Of a stretch of 64,000 nucleotides of DNA, positions 25,886 to 37,400 are shown one piece after another; within the stretch, counting starts at the first letter, position 1; every line of letters starts with the position of its first letter. This DNA comes from Diphasiastrum complanatum (taxonomy: Eukaryota > Streptophyta > Lycopodiopsida > Lycopodiales > Lycopodiaceae): assembly GCA_029204225.1 (NCBI GenBank), contig CM055102.1, forward strand, positions 40,863,631-40,927,630, written 5' to 3'. The position numbers and the translations under genes were made by a program. The notes beneath the pieces were generated by a model, which was not told the DNA's origin, did not search any database, and saw only the letters and a program-made list of their open reading frames with translations.

Positions 25886-26190
25886 ATATGTACAGACAAT
25901 TATTGAGGTGAGATATCCCTATCATGTGATGAAGAACAATTTTGATAAGAGTACTCGTCTATTCTCGTGTTGTTCCAATATGTACGGACAATTGCTAAGG
26001 TGAGATATTACTATCACGTGAGGACCTGCATTTTTGGTAAGAGAACTTGTCTATCCTCGTGCGGTTTCGATATGTACGGATAATTGCTGAGGTGAGATAT
26101 CACTATCATGTGAGGATCTACACTTTTGGTAAGAGAACTTGTCTATTCTCACGTGATTCCAATATGTATGGATATTTGATGATGCGGTAT
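25886..26190. repeat. 92-bp tandem repeat (about 3.3 copies)
   Basis: Units starting ATATGTA begin at 25886, 25978, 26070 and 26162, exactly 92 bp apart. Each full unit contains GACAATTGCTGAGGTGAGAT-like sequence, a block like CTATCACGTGAGGATCT with a CACGTG or CATGTG core, and GGTAAGAGAACTTGTCTATT. A separate partial copy (CACCACGTGAAGATCTGCAT ... GAAACTTGTCTATT) lies at about 26467-26535. Confidence 0.9.
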
Positions 26191-27357
26191 AAGTTCTATT
26201 TGACTTTGTTGCAAATGTCTATATTAGATTAATCACCCCTTTATGTAGGATTAAGGGTTTGGAAGACAAGGTTTAGCCTTGTAGAGGTTAAATCCTCTTC
26301 CCTTAAACTACTAAAATAAGGGAGAACTTGAATTTCTCGTTATGGTGATATGCCACATCATCATATTCTATGCAAAGAGTAGATCAATTTTGCTTTTGAC
26401 CTCATCTCTATCAGAGTTCAGATAAGAAAGTTATGGTAGATCAAAGATTTATAGTACAAGATAAGCATTTGATGATGTGGAATATCTCCACCACGTGAAG
26501 ATCTGCATTTTGGTAGAAGAAACTTGTCTATTTGAGTTGTAATTGAATCGCTATAGTTCCAACTGTGATTAAAAGAATGACAAAACAATCTAAATTTGAC
26601 TCACATTCTAGATTCTAGTTCTCAAGCCATGAAACTCATTGAATGAATACACTTATTTAGTGTTTAGCTGAGGAGAATCGGTTGTAGGCACACCATAGAT
26701 GCTCATAGTTGTAGGGCATACCATTTTTTTTTTCCAAAACTTGCATTGTATATGTTGAGGTCGGTTGAATGAAGTTTGAAAAAAAGTTAACATTAAAGGC
26801 TAAATGGTTGTGATGGTCTTAACATTTAAGGTTTGCACCTTTGTGGGATGCTCAAGCAGTGTGCATGCATGGGAAAAAGAGAAGTGATATGCAACCATGC
26901 CATGAAAAGCATGATTGTCCTTGATTGTTTGCTTGAGAGAAATTTCATGGGGTTGCATGTAGAAAAAGCATGTAAATAAGAAATGTACGAGGAACTAATG
27001 CATGCAACGCCTCATTTGTGTCATTTGTGCATGATTAGCGTTAAAATTAGAGCAAATAGATATCAACAGCTTTTCATCCTTTTGAAAAGCAGCTATGGCA
27101 GAGATTAAATATGTTGCAATCAAATTCAAGGAATTCGAATATGCACAATCTCAATTCTCAAATATAGTGTCTCTTTCCACCTTCTGCAATTGAATTGAGA
27201 TCTCCAATTAGTATGCAATTGGGTGAATGTACTATGGCGAAGGTCTCCAACATGACAATTTGAACTTCTCTTCAACGCACCTTTTCAAAGAGCAACATCT
27301 TCCCTTCTATAGCTGAGTGCTAGTCAACTAGCGAATCTGAATTTTCAAGCCAATAGA

Positions 27358-27438
27358 GGGTGAGAGATGACCTGGTGTTTGCAGTAGCAAGATGGTGCTA
27401 GGGTGAGAGATGACCTAGTGTTTGCAGTAGCAAGATGG
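27358..27438. repeat. 43-bp tandem duplication
   Basis: GGGTGAGAGATGACCTGGTG and the same phrase with one change start at 27358 and 27401; both run to AGCAAGATGG. Confidence 0.9.
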
Positions 27439-27507
27439 AGGCATTTTAGAAAGCTCACTACAAACCTTACCACAGTTGTTGACCAAAAGTTGATAGGCTT
27501 TCCACCC

Positions 27508-27573
27508 ATGCATACCCTAGACGAGAGTCCACTTGGTGTCCATGCATACCCTAGTCGAAAGTCCACTTGGTGT
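27508..27573. repeat. 33-bp tandem duplication
   Basis: CATGCATACCCTAG...AGTCCACTTGGTGTC occurs at 27508 and again at 27541 with two or three changes. Confidence 0.9.
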
Positions 27574-27829
27574 CCACACTATGCTCTCAATCACACATAA
27601 AACGAATGCCCATAGTTGTGACAAAGGCTAGAGTGGCCCACATGACTAATCATGACAAAAATGGCTATTGATACAACATGAGGAACCAAGCTGCATGCCC
27701 AATTCTAGATCCCACTCCACTGGCACAATGACAAGGTGCCTTACCCCAACCCTTGCCTAGACTGGCATTACCTCCCATTCCTATGAGAACCCAAGGGTTA
27801 GTAGTGTGAAACCCATAGTCGATTGCTCA

Positions 27830-28520
27830 ACAACTAAATATGGTTGAATTAACCGAAGAACCCTACTACCCTGAGAAGAAGCGCCATTCCAGTGCAAATG
27901 GAGAGTTGATACCAATTTATTCCAATCAGCTTTGTGGTACTAGATTCAAAGCTCGCATAAAATTTTATGTATGTGGAGAATCATAGAATTGTTGAGTGTC
28001 ATAACAAGCCACAAGTCACTTCATACCACTTTGCTGAGATTGTGGGTATGGACACTCATATTTAGCGTGTCCATTGAGGATGGATAAGCAAGGAGAGGTT
28101 GATGAGTATGGTTGGAATGCCTAAAACATCCACAATGCCGATGTTCATCCAGATGAGAGCACAAAAAAACGCCTAGAAAATAAACCAATCAAATCTGCTA
28201 CTATAGGACCTACTAGTGGCTCATCAGGTTTCTTATATGTTGGAAAATATCCCAATCCAATGGTTGAGCAAAGTGATTTTAGACGCATGAAGGAATGGGT
28301 AAAAGAGGCACAATATCTAGATCAAGCCAAGGAGGCAGCCCCAGAGCATGACAAAGATCAACATGGAGGTGAAATTGATTGAAGGTCCAATGCTTTCCCC
28401 CACTCCCTAGTGAATCCAAGATTGCTTCAGTTCATCCACGAGACTAGACAAAATGCACAAGAGCATTCCGGTATGGAGATCCCTTTCCAAAGCAAGGAGA
28501 TGGAAAAGGACCATACATTG
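27830..28520 (+). pseudogene. Ty3/gypsy gag fragment with two zinc-knuckle remnants
   Basis: A broken plus-strand frame reads like a gypsy gag: around 27960-28080 two knuckle-like patterns (VCGES... and CxDCGYGHSYLACP) are visible with in-frame stops, followed by a KPIKSATIGPTSGSSGFLY stretch and Glu/Lys-rich sequence (28220-28520). It breaks off at the ATTAGAGGAG motif at 28521. Downstream parts of the same kind of element resume near 29050. I infer one decayed element in the plus orientation. Confidence 0.5.
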
Positions 28521-29050
28521 ATTAGAGGAGTTCTAAATCCAAATAAGATCTTTGTAAAGATATTTTTTATATTTTTTCTCAAATTTTGCTTACACATGGA
28601 CCAATCAAAACACTCAAATTTGAAATCTACGTAACCTAGCTCATTAGAATTGAAAAAAAAAGTTATCTTACTAATGCTATAATCCATGCACAAGAGCGAT
28701 ATTTGACTCTATCCGCACACAAGAGCGGTATTTGACTTTTTTTTTTGAGAACATGGACCGGCCTTAACTTTTGAACAGTGGCTCGGAAGTATGTCATCTA
28801 GGATACCGTTGGAAATCTCTCATCAAGCGCTATCCAACGGTATAATGTTTGTCTCAATCATAGCTACGGTTAAAAAGCTATGCTATTTTCAATGAACTAC
28901 AAACGGTAATGTACATAGAATGGTTAAGTATCGAAAATAGTGCGGGCAGAAATGAAAAAGAATTTGACAGAGAATGAATTTTTTTTGGTAATCTACATTA
29001 ATAAACTTTGTCAATCTACATGGCATTCCTTAAGGGGTCTTTTTTGGATT
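28521..29050. mobile_element. Possible small inserted element between gypsy fragments
   Basis: The gag-like reading breaks at 28521 with ATTAGAGGAGTTCTAAATCC, and gypsy-like sequence seems to resume after about 29050, just past TTTTTTGGATT. That is a partial inverted match to CCAAATAAG at the left end. It contains a duplicated ACAAGAGCG(A/G)TATTTGACT phrase. The TIR-like relationship is weak, so this is a tentative MITE-sized insertion. Confidence 0.25.
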
Positions 29051-29950
29051 CTTCTATGTCTTAGTCGATCTATTGAAAGGAGATGTCCAATTGCAATTGG
29101 ACACCTTACTCAAAACACATCCGACCCTTTGGGAAGGATTGAAATCCTACATAGATGGACCAACTAGTACTAAATCCTCCCCAAATCCCATTGATCTCAC
29201 TCAAGAAGGAGCTGAGGAATCACAACTCGTTCACCAGGTAGGAGTAGGATGGAAAAAAGATGTGAAACATGTGACAATCCTGATCATGCATCGAAGATTA
29301 CTACAAGAGTCAGCCATAGTCAATGGATGATCTAGAGTTAACATTATCTCCTCCAAACCATACCAGTCATGGGGACTTACTCACATGGTAAACACCCCTT
29401 TTACAATTCGACTAGCTAGTAAATCCAACATGAAACCCATAGGCATAGCCAAGGAAGTGCACACCAAGGTAGCATGCATTTGATTTGTGCTAGACTTTGT
29501 AATCTTGGACTTGCCCGAATCTCTCCAATCTTACCGTGTCCTACTTGGAAGATCGTGGCTTTGTATGTCATAAGCAGTTCACGACTACTGTCAGAATTGT
29601 GATTTTGTGGTGAAGATTGATCTTGATACCTAGATTATGAAAACAACCGACCACGAACCATGGTCGCCAACTCTACCACAACCAACCACTCTAATGAGAA
29701 ATCACAGGATGGATGTTGCTGGTGAAAAATTTTCATACATGACGATTTTGCAAATAGATGTTGCAAACTGGACCGAAGCCTTAGCCACAGTGGATTGTAT
29801 ACAATTCGATGTTACATCCACCAAACAATCACCTACACAAAGGTTAGCTATAGATACCTCTTCTAATGAAGGTGATCTTCCATCAAGGATACCCAAAGAA
29901 CACTCTAAGGAACCTAGTGAAGACCACCAGGATTTCATATCACTTTTTAT
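29051..29950 (+). pseudogene. Ty3/gypsy protease-region fragment
   Basis: Around 29309-29635 the plus strand encodes, with stops, a retroviral-type aspartic protease remnant: VNG*SRVNIIS (the D(S/G)G..VN.I block with the usual Asp replaced), TPFTIRLAS, MKPIGIAKEV, FVILDLPESLQSYRVLLGRS. The order matches gypsy proteases of the 'MLLGRPWL' type. Upstream (29073-29330) is gag-like linker sequence and downstream (29637-about 29950) is spacer before the reverse transcriptase. It ends where an antisense copia fragment begins. Confidence 0.65.
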
Positions 29951-30355
29951 GATGAGCCTCTCCTTTGTGCAATGTGTAAGTGCTTTGTACTCGACCTCAT
30001 TAGATGACAATGAGATAGTGGCTTGTTTCTTCGACATCCGTGATATAGCTCCATAATTTATAAAAATACAATGAGCACTAATGGATTTCCTAACCATTAA
30101 GAATAACTTGAACAAGCTCTCCTTCCTTAATGCTCTCATCAATGCAAGCTAACTCATCATTCAAAGCCTTCACTCTCAAAATAGAAATATTCGGACTCTC
30201 TTCATTCTTTTGCAAACTTTGAAAGATTTGCCTTCTTAGAGTCAACACTCTAGAAGTAGACTTGGATTCATAAAGCTTCTTCAATGAATCCCAAGCATCC
30301 TTTGATGAAGTACTCTTACCAACTTCCTTGAAAAGTTCATTGGTAACATTCATCC
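29951..30355 (-). pseudogene. Copia fragment with Gag joined to RNase H
   Basis: Reading leftward from 30355: a C-terminal Gag half (MNVTNELFKEVGK ... LTLRRQIFQSLQ ... ELVQVILN, to 30090), then within about 40 bp, in another frame, the end of the copia RNase H (GAISRMSKKQATISLSSNEV with EYKAL, about 30052-29960). Everything between Gag and RNase H (protease, integrase, reverse transcriptase) is missing, so this is an internal deletion derivative. Its Gag begins exactly where the plus-strand Gag at 24938-25141 stops. Confidence 0.8.
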
Positions 30356-30400
30356 ATTAGAGGAGTTCCAAGCACCAAAAGGGCCATTTGTCAAGATGCT
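30356..30400 (+). repeat. Dispersed junction motif, copy at 30356
   Basis: ATTAGAGGAGTTCCAAGCAC followed by CAAAAGGGCC, abutting the antisense copia Gag at its first retained codon. See the copies at 25142 and 28521. Confidence 0.5.
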
Positions 30401-31507
30401 TTTATTATATATTCAGCTATTCAATGTACATGTGGCCCAATAAAGTTTTTACACCTATGAAGGAACGTAATGTTGTTTGTCGATCTGAAAAAATCTGGAG
30501 TTTTTCGGTAATGTTTTTGTACATATCGAAACTCCTGTTGGGCAGGGTTTGGAGTTGTGATTTGACAATACTTGTTGCCCGCAAGACTCCTAATTGCTCG
30601 ACTCTTAAATTTTATGGTTAGTAGTAATGTATTTCAAGCAAACCATAGTTAAACAAACTTACATGTTTTAAAGAGGGCCAACCTGCAAGAAGCTGGAAAA
30701 CATCATCTACAACAACATCAGCCACTAAACTACGGATGAGTAGAACAACAATGGCTTTTCTAGACATTTTTGATATTTTTATAGAATCATATGCAAGATG
30801 TAAGCATTTCAATGGATTCTATGTGAAATCATTTTTGCTTTTTACCTCATCTCCATCCGAGTTCAAATAAGAAAGTTATGACTAATCAAAGATTTTGATG
30901 ATGTGGCACATCGCCATGACGCGAACAACTCCAATATCAAGTTGAATACTTTACAGCTGTGACAATACATAATTAAGGCCAGTCATAGAGGCTGTTTGAA
31001 ATCAGGCGTGATCTTGAATGGTGTTCTATGAATCACTGACAATCTTGACGATTGCATTGAGAGGTGTATGTGGGATGGATGGAATGTTCAATTACATGCG
31101 GCTTCCGTGTCTCCTTATCCGATTGCTATAGTGGTCTACGAAGATAACCCATCTGGAAGAATTAAGATTAGATGACTTTAAATCTGGTATAGTACTTCTG
31201 TGCCACTGAAATTTGCTGGATAGATTTGTTGGGTTTTTTTTATATTCTCATGACTGACGCCAGTTTAATTTCACACACAATCCTTCAATGGCATAGCATA
31301 AAACCACACCCACAGCAATTGAAAAAGCATTCTTCCTTACTATAGCTTCTCATATAACGTGCTTTGCCAGCAACCAAACATGTATGACTGGATCAACTCA
31401 TGGTTTTTTCCACTTGTTATTCACAGACTAAAGTCCGCTTATATGCTGATCCAATGGCAGCAGGACAGATGAGTTCAAGTTTGAGCAAGAGCAAAATTGG
31501 CAATACT
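30401..31507. other. Unassigned stretch
   Basis: Nothing recognised. It may include the interior of whatever carries the motif at 30356. Confidence 0.35.
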
Positions 31508-31579
31508 TGTGGCTGCTGGGATTGGAGCCCAGATCTCCACGGCCACAACGTGGAATTCTCACCACTAAACTACAGCCAC
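31508..31579 (-). tRNA. tRNA-His (GTG anticodon), possibly a pseudogene
   Basis: The minus strand folds into a 72-nt cloverleaf: acceptor stem GTGGCTG/CAGCCAC with discriminator A, D arm with TAGTGGTGA, anticodon stem CCACG/CGTGG around loop TTGTGGC (anticodon GTG = His), and T stem CTGGG/CCCAG. The sequence follows plant nuclear tRNA-His closely. The T loop reads CTCCAAT, so the usual purine after TTC is C; this alters the B box and might impair transcription. A TTTT tract lies about a dozen bases downstream on the minus strand as a possible Pol III terminator. No intron. Confidence 0.85.
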
Positions 31580-33951
31580 ATATATAAAATTTTCAGTTTC
31601 TTTTGTTCCATCAAAAAACCATGCTCTTATGTCAACATTGGGCATGTATAGAAATCAAAGATAAGACATGCATTGTGGTAAAACCTTAAACTAATACATG
31701 TGCAATTTGTGTGCTGATGGCGCAATAGATGACGACTAAAAGTTGAAACGGTATTGCAACAACACCTTAAGGGAAGTACACACACTCACCTAGCTACATG
31801 AGCAATTGAACACAAGAGTGAACATATTAACATGAATAGGCTTCAACGGATGGCCCATCTCAAGGGATTGGACATTCATCACAGCAAAGAAGCCCATAAT
31901 CTAGCACCACATCAGCTAAGGAATCCATGAAAGCAATAACACACCATTCAAGAAAGTCGTTCATTGCATAGCCATGGCCAACCCATTGAAATCGTGTCTA
32001 AACTTGCCAAACCAATAAAGGAAACTTAAAGCATACCTAATCTGATGCCATAACAAAGCCCCAAAGCACCGATGGGCAACGCTTGCATGGGCACTAACCA
32101 AAAGGGTCAATGTTGGTCCTTGAATCCACTAGGCCTACATTTGAAGCTTGTGCCTTGGAACAAATAGTTCTAGTCTCAAATGGGTCCATCGAATTAAGTA
32201 CAAGGAGAAGGTACATTCATTCTTGCATTGACTTGTTGTATGGGGCGACTTATTTATTTTGGAGAATTCTTATTTTTAGTAATGAGTTTGTAAAAAAAAT
32301 ATTTCAAAAATAGTAATGTAGCATACATGCTTATATTACCATAACTATAAACCCTAAACCAATTCAATCCTACATGCATCATAGAAAATATATAGATGTA
32401 GCATAACAACACATTTCGAAACTTTACTTTAAAAAAATGTTTTTAGTCAAGTACATGCATAATCCAAATAAATTTACGAAAGACTTAAGAAGACTGTTAT
32501 CGTAGATGATATATAAAAGCATCTCAGTCCCACTAAATTTTTAATGTAGTAGAATTTATAAGTGAATTGCAATTTTGGTCCTTTCCTCATGTCTCCTAAT
32601 ATGCAAAATTAGACACTAGTATTAGACAATGTATTAATCATTACCACACATTCCAGACATCGTGCACATAATTCTAAATAAAGAGCAAATCCATCAAGAA
32701 CCCACTCTGATACCATGATGGAAATATATGCACTTTTTATATCAAATTACTCTACTGTCATGTTCGAAAAAAGTGAGGAACACGAGTCGGAATGACTGTA
32801 GTGATTTTCCTCAATGCATGTACTATGTCTATCAAAGTTGAATACATAGATGAACGCAAAGATTGTAAGCGTAGTTTATGGAAGCAAAAGACTCAGGCTT
32901 GGATACTTGAAGTCTGAGTAATGAAAGTTCTCCTCATCAATAATAAAAAATCTAGTTTTAGGATCGATCAATTCAAGGTGTATGGTGATTGATGAATTTC
33001 AGTAAAATGTAAGCAAAAATAAATGTTGAAGTTAATGAATGAAAACTGACTATATCATATTAAGAGTTATGGGTCTATCATTGTTTATGCACTGGAGTGA
33101 TTTGGTTTGTTGTGCATCATACTATGAGGGCGTACTTTAGTTCATACTGTAGTATGAGATTTTGGTTCTCAAAGAACTAAGTATTGTTCGATTGTTTGAA
33201 TCTAGTCTAGTGAAGATCTAGTACTTACTTGAGGAATACGTTTCATTTTTGAAAGATTGAACATTGCTTAGAAATTATTTTGTCATAACAGTTATTCGAT
33301 AGAATAAGAAAAGTAGTCAAATATTCAAACTTGATAGTTGTGCATTATACTCTATAAATTATTTGAACCTCAATAGTGGGAAAGAATTCTATCAAACTGT
33401 ATAGAACAGAACATTGTGTCAACACTTCTAGTCAATTAATTTTGATTGGAGTATATCAATTGACATAAGAAATGACAGATTCAAATATTTGAAAGTAAGG
33501 AGTATGTTGTTTCAATAAAGTTGATTGAAACTCTAAGCATGTGAAGATGTTAAAATCTATCTAGTTTTTTGTATGCCACATGGCACCATAAGATGAATGG
33601 TCAAGTGCCACATCTCTTGTAGTTGTAAGAATTGTATTCAGAACTAAAGTAAATATGGACAAGGCTTCTAAGCAACTTGTATTCCAATAACTTTTGGTTT
33701 GCTTTGTTGCAATTTGAAATTCATAGTTGAATGCGTTGTTGTGACGTATATCAATGATATGCTCATCTTATGTTAAGTGACATGTCTACAAATTGTAGAT
33801 ATCAAAAACATATGCACCACCCTGGTCTTCTAAAAGTAATGCCTCCCACGAGGAAGACATGGAGGTATGTGCAAGAAAAGCCCTTGATGTTTTATGACCA
33901 ATAAGCCAAAGTTGTTTGAATGGGAGGCAAAATTGCCCATGTTGGACATGG
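31580..33951. other. Unassigned stretch with an LTR-element relic
   Basis: AT-rich, no gene recognised. The only signal is the minus-strand primer-binding-site-like sequence at 32702-32715. Confidence 0.4.
32702..32715 (-). other. tRNA-Met primer binding site (minus strand)
   Basis: The reverse complement is TGGTATCAGAGTGG, matching the initiator tRNA-Met complement for 11 bases, and is preceded on that strand by TTCCATCA, as an LTR end would be. The LTR would extend to the right. No gag is seen to the left. Confidence 0.5.
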
Positions 33952-33975
33952 GAGAGAGAGAGAGAGAGAGAGAGA
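33952..33975. repeat. (GA)n microsatellite
   Basis: GA dinucleotide tract of about 24 bp. Confidence 0.9.
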
Positions 33976-34113
33976 TATGATGGCCTAACTCATGCAGATT
34001 TAAGGGGGGAGCCCATCTGGGATGCACCTTGAAAATTGATTGGATGAGCTCTTTGTTTAAGGTTGCTCTAAAATGCACCAAACACCTAACATATCTAGAA
34101 CTCTTGACAACAA

Positions 34114-34186
34114 ACTAGTGGATAACTAAGGTTGAAAGAGAGACACATGGAAGTGGAGGATAACTAAGGTCAAAATAGAGACACAT
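34114..34186. repeat. Two-copy duplication of about 39 bp
   Basis: GGATAACTAAGGTTGAAAGA ... GAGACACAT is followed by a second GGATAACTAAGGTCAAAATA ... GAGACACAT. Confidence 0.75.
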
Positions 34187-34412
34187 CTGGTACAATGCCC
34201 AGCTAGCCCATGCTTAAAGTGCACGTGGGCGGATGGTGGACACACTCATGCCACATCCATCATATGTGCTTCCATTGTTTTTTGGGTTATCTTGCTTTAC
34301 TACTAATTGTTTCATGTTTTCTTATGCGAGAGAGGCAGAGATCGATCTTCCAGAAAGAGATTTTTGTATTACAATATTGTGAGGGGACTGGTGGGGGACA
34401 GCGATCATCGCG

Positions 34413-37400
34413 ATGACGCAAGGAGGCGGAGACACCATCACTGGGGAGCAATACTACTACTACCAACAGCAGCAGCAGCAGCAGCAGCTTGGCCCTGATC
34501 AACATCCCCTGCCATACTATGGAACTTTTTCAGGCAATCCCAATTTTCCGCAGCCAGTCCCTCCATCTGCTGGCCAGGCACCTGGTTATCAGGCATCCAT
34601 TCCCCCATCTACACCTTATCAATATCCGCCAGGTTTTCCATTTTCTATCCTTTCCAGCATCTTTGCTGCTCTTGTTTTTGCGTTTTATGCACATGTGTAG
34701 TTTCTTTCTCTTAATAGCATATTTGAAATCCGATTTTTTTCTTTTTAGCATGCGCCGAAACTTCGTTTCATGGTCAATTTAGAAAAAAATTTCAAATCAG
34801 ATTATGACGTACAGTATCCAATTTGCTTATTTTACATGTTTTTAAACTCATATTGTATGTTGTTGCTTTATCTAGGGGCTGCAGAAGGGAGACCTGCTCA
34901 GAGGCCATTCCAGCATTGGGACAGGCTTCCATTTTGTGGGCTAGGCGTGGGCTGGTTCTTGTAATACTTCTTAATCGTCGCTTTTCAATTTGTAGCTCAT
35001 CAGATCAAGGAGCATTTCTTTTGTTAATTTTTTTCCAGGTAGGACCTTTTTAGAGGAAATGTTCTTTGCTTAGTTGCGATCACATGTTTGTTCATCCAAT
35101 TTTGAGAAACCCACTGCTTCATGCCCATCCTTAACACATAGCCTTTTGGGGTTTCTGTCGTCTAGGATTTCAGATAGAACATGCTCATTTTGTGTGCATT
35201 TATATTTCCTAAGGGTGGTTGAGCCGGGCAAGACCTTTATTCAGAATGGAGGGCTGCTATTGCTCCACAGGTGAAAAAAGGGTCTTCCCTTCTTTCTTAA
35301 ACCGCACTGGAGCTGCTCAATTATGTGACACACGAGGTGCCACTTAGGGGCCACTCAAGTTAGTTTTTGTACCGGGTCCCCATAGCCCGGCAAGTTCAGT
35401 TGCCAGTGGACCAATTGAAAGAACCATTCTCAAATTCAGTGGATGTCATTACTCCCTAGAAGGTCTGCCTTTTTTTAGAGGGAAATACATGGCAATTGTT
35501 GTTGCCAGGTATTCAACCTGAAACCACTCTAATGCATGCTAGTATTGTGGGGGGGAAAATTAGACTCCCTGAAAATCAAATGGCTAGAAAAGATATAAAT
35601 CAATTACAAGTTAGAACCTTGAGAATTATCCTTGATTGGCCTGCTTAAATCCTCATTGTTGGAGTGTTTGCCTACTCACTTGCATAGAGTATAACATGTA
35701 TAGGGTAATCTCATAGGCGAGTGGGTCATAACCTTAGAAAGATCCTATGATATTGCGGACCTAGAAGACAATTTAAAGGTGAATGCTTTGGAGTGGGTGA
35801 CCTCAACGCCCAAGTCATCAAGTTGAGCTAACTTAATTAGAAGAGGGAAAAGGAGAAACAGTCTCTACTTGATGTTTAGTGCTATCAATGTTTTGTCGAG
35901 TTGCTATCAAGTTCTCTTGTGCACTATGAATTAGGTTCTTTGTCAGATTGCTAACAAAATTTGATAAGTAGATATTTAGATAGTGAACCCTTTATTGCAT
36001 ATAGCTAGTGGTACATCAGGTTTTATCAATAGTTGATCAAATAGAGTAGAAGCGCTTCTAGATTGTGTCTTGTTTCACGAGAGTTGGCTACTTGCCATGC
36101 AAAAAAAACTAGAAGTTTGGGAACAGATTAGCAAAAGAATGAGAGGAACCAAGTTAATATTGGCAATGGCCTAGACATCCTACCCGGATTTCTAATGAAG
36201 CTCATGCATTGGATGTGTTGTTCTTTCAACAATGCTAGCTTCATAAATTCAATGTTAGTATTCCTCTAACAGAGGATTTGTCCCATTAGAAAATCTTGAA
36301 CGCTTCAAGGGGCACCGACTGGTGGCGGTTTTGCCCTACATGAGTAACATGGGTAAATCAATCCTATGTCTCATCCAATCCTACGGTCTTCCTTGCTACT
36401 AGGTACTCCCTAGTGGACAAGAGTTTTCCAGAGACTTAGAGGTACAACTTGTACGGAGAGGATTCAATCCTTGCTGTTTTTGGCTACTATTATCAGGTCT
36501 ACGATCTAGGTTAACTTGTTATGCTTCGAGAAATATGACCTAGGGGGAAGTTTTCATTCGTGGGGTGTTGGTATTCTTCGATTTGATGTATGTCCATTGG
36601 TTGCCTAAGCATCGTAGTAAACCAAAGTTGAATAGTATTTGTGGAGTGGGGGTTATAGTGAGAGTTTTTAAAAATTTTGGTTTCCATAAATTGTGTGATC
36701 ATGAGTTGCTCGATATAGGAGAACCCGGAAGGTCTACCTATTTTCTAATTGATTGAAGGTTATGACCCTATGGCTTAATTTTGACCCCTTCACCCCGGTT
36801 GTGCAAGCGATAAATTACTTAGTTATCATCCCGAGCTTCATGCTTGATCAAGTAGTCTTATGATGAGATTATAGAGGTTTATCAGTGCGGTATCCCTAAC
36901 TTGTTTAGAGTTTGGAGTTGGAGGTTGTCATTAAAGGTCGGTCTCAAGTAGCACATCCCTAGGTTTGTTAGGGCTTTTAAGATGCTCAAGGTTCTACTTC
37001 TTCGTAGCTCCCACGATATGGCATTCTAAAATCCTTACTACATCAAAGATTCTTATGCTAAAGGCTTCTGTACCTTCAAAATCTGGGCCCCTTGTTCAAC
37101 TATAAGCTTCATAGGGCTACCAATTGTTGGTTGTATTAAGATAGTGCCGTCATCGAGGTTCACGGTATGATGGGTTGGGGGATTCTCATGGGCTCAAATT
37201 CTCTACCTTTCATTAGGCCAGTGGAAGTTTAATAATTGGCTTTCTTTGGGATTCATATATTCAAAAAAGATCCTCTTTGCTCATCCATGGTGTTTTAAAG
37301 TGGTTTCGTGTTTGTAAGGGGTTTCCTTACAGATGTTAGGGTAGTTTTAATTGATGGCTCACAAACATCTAAAGACTATGGTCTAATGGGGGTAGGCTCC

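Noticed and set aside
29637-30056. 139-residue plus-strand ORF
   Set aside because: It is a chimera of gypsy spacer and antisense copia RNase H, not a gene.
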